Shown piece after piece: positions 58,609 to 64,000 of a DNA stretch of 64,000 nucleotides (its first letter is position 1; each line of letters opens with the position of its first letter). The notes under the pieces are model-generated. The model was given only the letters and a program-made list of their open reading frames with translations, had not been told where the DNA came from and ran no database searches. The stretch is from a virus: the IMG/VR virus record IMGVR_UViG_3300037882_004127, positions 1-64,000 of that record. One strand, 5' to 3'. Both the position numbers and the translations under genes were made by a program.

Positions 58609-58970
58609 TTCGAGCGAGCCTCCCGCCGATCTTTGTTTACTTGTTCGTTCAACATGGCCTCTTCTAATTTCTCGTAAGCCCTTGATAATGAAGGACATGA
58701 CCACGCATTGTGCCGCCCAAAATCTTCATTCGACGGGCCACATTCCTTAGGCTCAAATTTAATCAAAATCTCTTTCCCTTCGACATTTTTCACTAACATT
58801 TCGGCCTCCTTACTAACGTGAATTTTAAAAACTTCCCATGCCATTCCCTTACTAGGATCACTTTCGAGGAGAGGTTTATTCAAGCATTGCTTAAAAATCG
58901 CCCAATCGCCCTTGCGCGTAACCAGTTGGTAATGAAAGCCATTCTTAATGAAATTTGTAAGTGGTTCCAT
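58605..58970 (-). CDS. hypothetical protein
   Basis: 121 residues, beta-rich first half (NGFHYQLVTRKGDWAIFKQ) and a charged helix at the end. No motif. ATGA-type link to the membrane protein. Confidence 0.5.
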   Translation of the reverse strand: MEPLTNFIKNGFHYQLVTRKGDWAIFKQCLNKPLLESDPSKGMAWEVFKIHVSKEAEMLVKNVEGKEILIKFEPKECGPSNEDFGRHNAWSCPSLSRAYEKLEEAMLNEQVNKDRREARSK

Positions 58971-58971
58971 A

Positions 58972-59193
58972 TCAATAACTTAAGGTGAATTGTTTGACCT
59001 TGGCTGTGAAAGCCCCATATTTTTCATGGTTGCGAAACATTTCTAATTTTTCAAATTCTGTATTCCCATATCCAGAGCAATAGTCTCTTTTAAATTTGGC
59101 GAACATCCAATCTCTAGCGGCTTTTTTATTTTCGAATATCGATTGATAGCCATGCCCGGACGGATCTTCGTATGATGCAACGTAAATTTTCAT
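58972..59193 (-). CDS. hypothetical protein
   Basis: 73 residues: strand, helix (ENKKAARDWMFAKFKRDYCS) and a strand at the end. No motif. Overlaps the YopX gene by 4 nt. Confidence 0.5.
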   Translation of the reverse strand: MKIYVASYEDPSGHGYQSIFENKKAARDWMFAKFKRDYCSGYGNTEFEKLEMFRNHEKYGAFTAKVKQFTLSY

Positions 59194-59654
59194 AGCTCAA
59201 AAATATTCCCCACAACCTCATATGCGTAATCATTCTTATGCAGCCAAGCGCTCGCCGCCCCGCTTTTCGCCCAATCCCCATTTAGCCAGACATATTTCAA
59301 AATGAAGGCGCAAAATTCCTCATCATATTTAACTTCAGCTCGCGCATAAATTATGTCGGGGCTTGGTAAGGGTTTTGTAACATCAACCTCATAAACATTC
59401 TCGCCAACTTTGGTCTTAGTAAAATTTAATGGGGAAACGTTTAGTATGTCACCTTCGTAAATTTCGCGCCCGTTTAGATCAGATAAACCCGTAAATTGTT
59501 GAATAATAATTTTGGGGAAATCTCCATCCGCCGAAATCAACCTATCCTCCCTCTGGTATCCCGCATTATGGTTAGACACATTAAACCAAGCAAATCCGTT
59601 CTCCTCCCACTCTTTCTTCACACGATTCCAGACGCGAAATTTAATGGTTCTCAT
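59190..59654 (-). CDS. YopX family protein
   Basis: 154 residues: IKFRVWNRVKKEWEE, IIQQFTGLSDLNGREIYEGD and YEVVGNIFEL. The longest YopX member of the window, with an insert before the C-terminal motif. Shares a one-base overlap with the SLOG gene. Confidence 0.8.
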   Translation of the reverse strand: MRTIKFRVWNRVKKEWEENGFAWFNVSNHNAGYQREDRLISADGDFPKIIIQQFTGLSDLNGREIYEGDILNVSPLNFTKTKVGENVYEVDVTKPLPSPDIIYARAEVKYDEEFCAFILKYVWLNGDWAKSGAASAWLHKNDYAYEVVGNIFEL

Positions 59655-60163
59655 TACAACTTTTTACAATATTTCCTAAGTTTTGTCAAGCCTGTTTTAG
59701 AGCCTAAATTGAACAACGGAATCCCTTTATCTTTACAGACCAAAATTCCGGTGCAAGATCCGCCAACCTCTTTGCCCTCGGGCGTCCAACAAACAGCCAC
59801 GGTGGAAGGAGTTTCGTTATCTGAACCCAAAATTAATGCTACGTTGCGAGCGTGGAAAATTCGATGATTCAATTTGAGTTGATCCCAATGACCAACATAT
59901 TTTGACGCCGCTTCCCAATTTTCGGGTGTATGTAAAATTCCATTGTAATGATTATTGTAGCCTTGCCACGGTAGATAAAGCTCAACTTTGGAATTGGCGA
60001 CTTTTTTGAACCCGTTGAGCCCAGCGTCATCTATTCCAATGGCTCCTCCAGTGCGTAAAACCCATCCTTTCTTGGCGAAAAATTCAGCGATTTGGCCAAT
60101 TTTGAGTAAGTCATCACCTGAAAATCCTTCGCGCGAACCGAAAATTGAAATATATTTAGGCAT
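59654..60163 (-). CDS. SLOG-superfamily (LOG/DprA-like Rossmann) protein
   Basis: 169 residues. FGSREGFSGDD at the start, VLRTGGAIGIDDAGL (GGAxGID-like) and VGGSCTGILVCKDKGIPLFN, the layout of small SLOG proteins in phages that bind nucleotides or NAD-derived ligands. Could be a nucleotide sensor or hydrolase; function not settled. The first minus-strand gene beside the plus-strand structured RNA region. Confidence 0.65.
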   Translation of the reverse strand: MPKYISIFGSREGFSGDDLLKIGQIAEFFAKKGWVLRTGGAIGIDDAGLNGFKKVANSKVELYLPWQGYNNHYNGILHTPENWEAASKYVGHWDQLKLNHRIFHARNVALILGSDNETPSTVAVCWTPEGKEVGGSCTGILVCKDKGIPLFNLGSKTGLTKLRKYCKKL

Positions 60164-60181
60164 TGTTAACTTTATAATGAA

Positions 60182-60209
60182 ATTATAAGGGTTTCGGAAG
60201 ATGAGTCAA
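60182..60209 (-). promoter_or_regulatory. promoter of the SLOG gene
   Basis: Minus strand TTGACT (60209-60204), 16-nt spacer, TATAAT (60187-60182), 18 nt before the ATG at 60163. Confidence 0.6.
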
Positions 60210-60254
60210 ACTAAATGATTGACCATTTGACCGAAATTCCCAATAATCTCATCA

Positions 60255-60461
60255 GTGGCTCTAAACCGATTTTCAATTCCTAAAAGGTTAACCCCCTCCC
60301 AAATCAAAAGTATTTGTGAAAAGTTTAACCTAACTGATACCCAGTTCAGAGAGGGGACGGTTGGCCGCAAGGTAAATTTTCAATTATGCGCCTACATTTG
60401 TATCCTCTTAGGCTATAAAGATTGGTATCCAAAATATTGGCCCAAAAGAATGAATAATTGA
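60255..60461 (+). CDS. possible small plus-strand protein
   Basis: 68 residues from GTG 60255 (MALNRFSIPKRLTPSQIKSI...). Balanced composition, helical, with FNLTDTQFREGTVGRKVNFQ that could be a small DNA-binding fold. Lies just before the structured RNA region. Not certain to be translated. Confidence 0.4.
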   Translation: MALNRFSIPKRLTPSQIKSICEKFNLTDTQFREGTVGRKVNFQLCAYICILLGYKDWYPKYWPKRMNN

Positions 60462-60468
60462 AAATAAT

Positions 60469-60498
60469 TTGATTTCCCGCATAAAATTAGTGTATACT
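60469..60498 (+). promoter_or_regulatory. promoter of the structured RNA candidate
   Basis: TTGATT 60469-60474, 18-nt spacer, TATACT 60493-60498; transcription would start near 60505. Confidence 0.55.
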
Positions 60499-60504
60499 TA
60501 TTTA

Positions 60505-61120
60505 AGGTCTAATAAAAGCGCGAACAAACGCTACAATTACGCCAAGCTATCGCACAGGTCCTACCACGACGCAATTCGTGCCTGTGAATAGACCACTTTT
60601 TATTCAGACATTATGAATAAATGGGCCGCGAGAGTGACGCGGGATAAAAAATCGTTGAGGTAATACCTTAACACACCAGTTAAATACCAAGCTAACCGCG
60701 TTTCTTCCTAACAAGGATAGAATAGAACGAGATTGTATCAAATTTGAATGGGGCTAATTACTGGAGCCTGTCTCGCAAGACTTAAAAGTAGTTCGATGGC
60801 GAAATTAAGTTGCGCTTCACGTTTGGGCAAATGCCGGTTAATCCCGGTAATCCCCGGTTTTCGTAAGAAGATTTCCGATAATAGAGCGTGTTTGGGTTAG
60901 CCGACCCAATGTTGTCACTTTGTCTTTTGGCTATACCGAACTGAGTTCCCAAAAACATCAAGCCTATTTACGGATTTTCCGTTTCTAGGCAGTGTTGTGT
61001 CTATGCGTAATAAATTACGTCAAGCTACCCGAAATAAGCCCCGGCCCCTAAAGTGGCCAAGCTTAAATACTTATGAAAAACCTCCGATCATTTCCGTAGG
61101 AAATAAAGGCGAAGCCTTTT
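60505..61120 (+). ncRNA. large structured RNA candidate (about 600 nt)
   Basis: Non-coding on both strands up to about 61000. Many perfect stems occur in order: GGTCTA 60506-60511 with TAGACC 60589-60594 closing a domain that holds AGCG/CGCT, CACAGG/CCTGTG and CACGA/TCGTG; TTTATTCA/TGAATAAA (60599-60621); CCGCG/CGCGG (60626-60642); GTTGAGGT/ACCTTAAC (60654-60672); TCCT/AGGA near 60706; TTGGGT/ACCCAA near 60891; ACGGA/TCCGT near 60970. A final AAAGGC-GAA-GCCTTTT (61105-61120) could be a terminator. Size and density recall the large phage RNAs (GOLLD/ROOL class), but no such family is identified. Confidence 0.55.
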
Positions 61121-61200
61121 CTCTGATTAACGGGGAAAATAAAAAACACCCAGAATTCAATCTAAGTGTTTACCTAACCAAGGAATTAAGAGCTATATGA
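60997..61200 (+). CDS. possible protein at the 3' end of the structured region
   Basis: 67 residues (GTG 60997 or ATG 61003), basic start and IISVGNKGEAFSLINGEN in the middle. It competes with the reading of this stretch as the 3' part of the RNA, since it contains the terminator-like hairpin at 61105-61120. Confidence 0.35.
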   Translation: MSMRNKLRQATRNKPRPLKWPSLNTYEKPPIISVGNKGEAFSLINGENKKHPEFNLSVYLTKELRAI

Positions 61201-61201
61201 T

Positions 61202-61393
61202 CTAGCACAATAAATTATACGCCCCAACCTTATATCCATAGCCCCATGCCAAACTAGCCGGAATTAAAAACACAACAGACAACCAATCCCGAGTATCATT
61301 TCTATGCGCGCACAATCCCGCCGCAAAGGCCAGCCAAACACACATAATCAGAGCTAGACTTTCTACGAATAAGCGAAAAGTAGATTTAATCAT
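61202..61393 (-). CDS. small membrane protein
   Basis: 63 residues with two hydrophobic segments (FVESLALIMCVWLAFAAGLC and the SVVFLIPASLAWGYG stretch). Overlaps the upstream gene by 8 nt. Role unknown. Confidence 0.55.
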   Translation of the reverse strand: MIKSTFRLFVESLALIMCVWLAFAAGLCAHRNDTRDWLSVVFLIPASLAWGYGYKVGAYNLLC

Positions 61394-61613
61394 TTATGCT
61401 CGTTAGTTTCCAAAATTTCGCCGCAATAAGCTCTTCCTGTTCTTCCTCGCTTAGCTCCCCGTTTCCCGCTCGTGCGGCATATGACCAAGCATCCGCATTC
61501 TCAATCAACTTCCTTAACCCATCGTTATTCCCGCACACACAGAATAAGTTAATCTTATGGAGAAAGTCCTCGTAAACCTTAATTTTCTCCTGATCTGTTG
61601 GGATTTTAATCAT
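61386..61613 (-). CDS. hypothetical protein
   Basis: 75 residues, helical, acidic, with NLFCVCGNND-like cysteines near the middle. No motif; packed between two overlapping genes. Confidence 0.5.
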   Translation of the reverse strand: MIKIPTDQEKIKVYEDFLHKINLFCVCGNNDGLRKLIENADAWSYAARAGNGELSEEEQEELIAAKFWKLTSIND

Positions 61614-61884
61614 TTTCGGCCACCTTTCTCATCAACTCGTTAAATTCTTCTCCATATCCGTTGATAATATATTTTGGGTTAGATGTTGGGTCTCGCCCTT
61701 CGTGAATGCAAGTAAAATCCTCAATAATATCATTTAATGGGACATCAAAATCAATTTGCGCGATTAGTTTACCATCTTTCTTGATCTCATGCCAGTATTC
61801 ACCTTTTTTATATCGGCAATCCCATCCAACCTTATAACCCAACGATTCAAAATATCTAATAACTTCTTGGTTTTGATGTGTCAT
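61606..61884 (-). CDS. hypothetical protein
   Basis: 92 residues from 61884 (MTHQNQEVIRYFESLGYKVG). WDCRYKKGEYWHEIKKDGKL gives a beta hairpin region, then an acidic helix. No family recognised. Confidence 0.5.
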   Translation of the reverse strand: MTHQNQEVIRYFESLGYKVGWDCRYKKGEYWHEIKKDGKLIAQIDFDVPLNDIIEDFTCIHEGRDPTSNPKYIINGYGEEFNELMRKVAEND

Positions 61885-61885
61885 A

Positions 61886-62053
61886 TTAAGCATCCCTAAG
61901 TTTCATTAACCGCGACCGTTCCTCAAGCAACTCGTTCAATCGTTTATACCATTTCGTTTTATCCTCGTTTGATCGGGCATCCATCCAACACCCGCGCGCC
62001 ATGGATAAAGTCTTGTCAAGTTCTTCAATTAATTTAACGTAATCTTTGTTCAT
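61886..62053 (-). CDS. small helical protein
   Basis: 55 residues (MNKDYVKLIEELDKTLSMAR ... LEERSRLMKL), helical. ATGA overlap with the upstream gene. No motif. Confidence 0.5.
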   Translation of the reverse strand: MNKDYVKLIEELDKTLSMARGCWMDARSNEDKTKWYKRLNELLEERSRLMKLRDA

Positions 62054-62241
62054 GCAATTTTTAATGTTACTTTATCCACAATAGGAATCTGTAGCCCAAT
62101 ACTCGCGGCGTCAAGTGATTTTCCGACACCAATTTTCTCCCAACCAGTTTCAACGTGACTTAATCGTTTGAAAATAACCTTTTTCCCGGAACCAAAAGAT
62201 AACAATCCGCGCCGTTCTTCCAAACTTACAAAAATCCAAAT
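62050..62241 (-). pseudogene. small gene with a frameshift next to TnpB copy 4
   Basis: The frame ending at 62050 (SLEERRGLLSFGSGKKVIFK ... LQIPIVDKVTLKIA) has no ATG; its first usable start is TTG 62223. An ATG at 62241 in another frame starts MSNYLDF, and one fewer base in the T5 run (minus strand) would join it in frame to VSLEERRG. So the gene of about 64 residues is probably broken by one base, or that base is an assembly error. Confidence 0.5.
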
Positions 62242-62247
62242 AATTAC

Positions 62248-63483
62248 TCATTTTGACTTTTTGTTGGACTTCTGCTTCATCAAGGAACTAATCGGATTCG
62301 CAAGCGAATCTAATGAACTTCCCTCTCCACAGACTTTAATTCCCGCAGAACTTGCGGTATTTTTGTTATGCATATCGTTTAGATAATAGTTTTTCAGGTT
62401 AATAGCGACGTTGAGATCGCGGTCGGTAGTTGTATTATCGTCATGTATAGTCGTTCTGTCCGCCAAAGTCAAGGAATTATTTATTTTTCCTGATTTGTGG
62501 TCCAGTTTTGAACTGGGATAGAAGCGATTCGCGATAATCACTGTCCGACCATACCATTTTGCCTTATATTCAATCATTCGACGAAACGCATAAAATGACG
62601 CATCGCCAATAGACTGAGCTAATTTATGATTTTTCATCATATTAGAAACAGATAAATCCTCTAAAACAATAACTTGGTTATCGTTTACTATTTTAGTGGT
62701 TGCTTTGTGTATGGCGTCTTTTCTAATATTTGAAATTCTATAATGTAATTTTGCTAATTTTTTCTTTGCTTTCTCTCTGTTTTTAGAACCTTTCTTCTTT
62801 TTGGATAATTGTCTTTGTTTGCGTTTTAGTTTCTTTAAGTTCTTTTTTAATGCCTTGGGATTTTCAAAAATTGTTCCGTCTGAGCAGGTGGCCAGAACCT
62901 TAATTCCCAAATCTATACCGACCGCTTCATTTGCGGGTGTGGGTGCGACCTTTACCACATCTTCAATCAGGCACGAGACAAACCACTTTCCCGCCCTACT
63001 ACTAACTGTTACCGATTTAATCTCAGCATCTAGCGGAATATAATCTGATTCTTTCAATTTTACTTCGCCAATTCTAGGCAATTTAATATGGTTTCTATCT
63101 GAGATGTAAATTGAACCATCTAATTTGAATGATTGTTTTTCGTTTTTCTTAGATTTGAACTTCGGAAAACCCTTTTTACCTTTAACTTTTTTCTTGCAAC
63201 GGGCGAAAAAGTTCTTAAATGCAATATCACAATTTATCAGGGCTGATTGCGGAGCAGATTTACTTGAATTATACATCCAACCAAGTTCGGATTGCTTTAA
63301 CTTATTCAACTCTCTATGTAACTCTATTGCATTTGGGATTTTCTCTTTTTTCTCAAACGCCTCCTTCTTCTTCGCTAACGCCCAATTATAAGCAAATCTC
63401 GCACAACCAGCATGTTGCGATAATAAAGTTCGTTGCTTATTATTAACGTCTAATTCTATTTTATAAGCACGAAGAAAGTTCAT
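62248..63483 (-). CDS. tnpB: TnpB-type RuvC nuclease (copy 4)
   Basis: 411 residues. RuvC I AVGIDLGIKV (Asp near 190), RuvC II VIVLEDLSVSN, RuvC III DRDLNVAINL, and the standard YNWALAKKKEAF N-terminal helix. SSKLDHKSG and TTIHDDN replace the zinc-ribbon CxxC pairs completely. The ATG follows the TGA of a NUMOD1 protein gene with no gap. Most similar in style to copy 1. Activity unknown. Confidence 0.88.
   Translation of the reverse strand: MNFLRAYKIELDVNNKQRTLLSQHAGCARFAYNWALAKKKEAFEKKEKIPNAIELHRELNKLKQSELGWMYNSSKSAPQSALINCDIAFKNFFARCKKKVKGKKGFPKFKSKKNEKQSFKLDGSIYISDRNHIKLPRIGEVKLKESDYIPLDAEIKSVTVSSRAGKWFVSCLIEDVVKVAPTPANEAVGIDLGIKVLATCSDGTIFENPKALKKNLKKLKRKQRQLSKKKKGSKNREKAKKKLAKLHYRISNIRKDAIHKATTKIVNDNQVIVLEDLSVSNMMKNHKLAQSIGDASFYAFRRMIEYKAKWYGRTVIIANRFYPSSKLDHKSGKINNSLTLADRTTIHDDNTTTDRDLNVAINLKNYYLNDMHNKNTASSAGIKVCGEGSSLDSLANPISSLMKQKSNKKSK
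62284..62309 (-). ncRNA. right end / putative omegaRNA 3' end of TnpB copy 4
   Basis: Inside the tnpB 3' end, minus strand GATTCGC pairs with GCGAATC around TT (62309-62294), followed by CGATTAGTTCC, a variant of the GAGGTAGTTCAC end of copy 1. The guide would continue from 62283 downwards. Confidence 0.5.
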
Positions 63484-64000
63484 TCAATCACAATATTTAA
63501 AAACATATCCGTTTTTTGTTTTTTTGTTTCTCCCGCCGCATATTGCCCAAATAGCTGGTTTAGATATATTAAACTTGCTAGATACTTCATCGGAGGAATT
63601 GAATTTTCCTACTAACTCACGATTTTTATCAAATACTAGTATGCTTCGACTGTCTCCTCCCACCTTTTCCATGTCAAAACCTAATTTTTTCCTCGCTTTT
63701 AGCAAGGTGCTAGGATGGATTCCAATATCTTTTGCTACGGCTTCCCAGTTATTTCCATTTTCTTGGTATTTTTTGGTTAAGAAATCTGAAGTTAAGAAAT
63801 TTGTATCCCGTCTTTGAATCTCTTGAGACAGACATTTTGTATATAAATCATATTTTCTATCCAAAGAAACCAACGAATCCTTATAAAAGACATTTAATAT
63901 TGGTTGACATAAATTTATTCCGCATACCCCAAAGGTAAAAACAGAAGTATTCTTCCTTTTTTTTCTGACCGCATCAGTTTTTATATGTTTTTTTATAAAG
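63484..64000 (-). CDS. HTH and NUMOD1 DNA-binding protein, partial
   Basis: The frame is open to the window edge, so the N-terminus is not seen. A HTH-like stretch (NNWEAVAKDIGIHPSTLLKA) is followed by a complete NUMOD1 domain (SILVFDKNRELVGKFNSSDE ... NGYVFKY). NUMOD1 domains are DNA-binding modules of homing endonucleases, so this is probably the C-terminal part of one or a cut-down relative. Its stop abuts the ATG of TnpB copy 4. A TTG at 63873 is the first start-like codon in the tail of the frame. Confidence 0.65.
   Translation of the reverse strand, partial: FIKKHIKTDAVRKKRKNTSVFTFGVCGINLCQPILNVFYKDSLVSLDRKYDLYTKCLSQEIQRRDTNFLTSDFLTKKYQENGNNWEAVAKDIGIHPSTLLKARKKLGFDMEKVGGDSRSILVFDKNRELVGKFNSSDEVSSKFNISKPAIWAICGGRNKKTKNGYVFKYCD

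Noticed and set aside
60505-61000. Known RNA classes (tmRNA, RNase P, group II intron) for the structured region
   Set aside because: None of their hallmark sequences were found; kept as an unclassified candidate only.
1-64000. CRISPR array or reverse-transcriptase diversity element
   Set aside because: No regularly spaced repeats and no reverse transcriptase motif were noticed on reading the window.
1-64000. TnpA (Y1 or serine transposase) for the TnpB elements
   Set aside because: No HUH-Y1 or serine-recombinase protein was recognised; mobility would need help in trans.
1-64000. Apparent richness in GCGC/CGCG strings for an AT-rich genome
   Set aside because: Striking by eye (many TTCGCGCG-like strings) but it cannot be counted against expectation here, and Ala/Arg codon choice could explain it.

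Overview
The window looks like the early (replication, nucleotide metabolism and accessory) region of a large AT-rich bacteriophage or related virus. More than 100 mostly small genes are packed on the minus strand, many with 1-8 nt overlaps (ATGA, GTGA, TAATG). They include a phage-type dNMP kinase, dUTPase, RNA ligase, five YopX-family proteins and DUF551/DUF4326-type proteins. No capsid, tail, terminase or lysis gene is visible. TGA is used as a stop, and the promoters are TTGAC/TATAAT-like, so a bacterial host with the standard code is likely. The host itself cannot be named from the sequence.

Layout. 1-480: tail of a TnpB. 0.5-4.9 kb: small genes, a dNMP kinase, a tRNA-Arg(UCU) and a structured non-coding stretch. 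5.1-6.9 kb: a plus-strand unit with a palm-polymerase-like protein split by a frameshift, closed by a terminator. 7-16 kb: small genes, a thioredoxin, an acyl-carrier-like protein without its serine, an Rnl5-type RNA ligase and a truncated MTase. 16-23.7 kb: heptose-type sugar genes (HldD-like epimerase, HldE-C-like nucleotidyltransferase, cupin, HAD), a GIY-YIG nuclease, and a large DUF4942-like MTase whose 5' end carries a TnpB element. 23.7-32.6 kb: small genes with a dUTPase and a C39-like protein. 33-38.3 kb: DNA polymerase III alpha split into a PHP-like protein, a DEDDh exonuclease and a polymerase core, with an HNH nuclease in between. 39-43 kb: small genes, a SPOUT methyltransferase and a second full TnpB element. 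43.8-56.9 kb: primase, DnaB-type helicase, metallophosphoesterase, C5-MTase with a PD-(D/E)XK protein, RecA-like recombinase, HldE-N-like sugar kinase and a RecB/Cas4-type nuclease. 57-64 kb: a LAGLIDADG gene, a SLOG protein, a roughly 600-nt plus-strand structured RNA candidate and a fourth TnpB next to a NUMOD1 protein.

Selfish nucleases are unusually dense. There are four TnpB genes, two LAGLIDADG, one HNH, one GIY-YIG, one PD-(D/E)XK homing-type nuclease and one NUMOD1 protein, most of them beside replication genes. Two of these nucleases sit in plus-strand cassettes of the same design: a near-leaderless TAGATA-N18-TATAAT promoter, a 13-bp palindrome, a small ribbon-helix-helix gene, then the nuclease through an ATGA overlap. 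All four TnpBs keep the RuvC residues visible here but have lost zinc-ribbon cysteines.

Genes appear to be expressed from sigma70-like promoters whose -10 box lies only 5-10 nt from the start codon, so many mRNAs should be leaderless. Taken together the replication genes would give the phage its own polymerase, proofreading exonuclease, primase, helicase, recombinase and nuclease. The sugar genes could supply much of an ADP-heptose-like pathway. The MTases and nucleases would handle DNA modification and competition with other elements.
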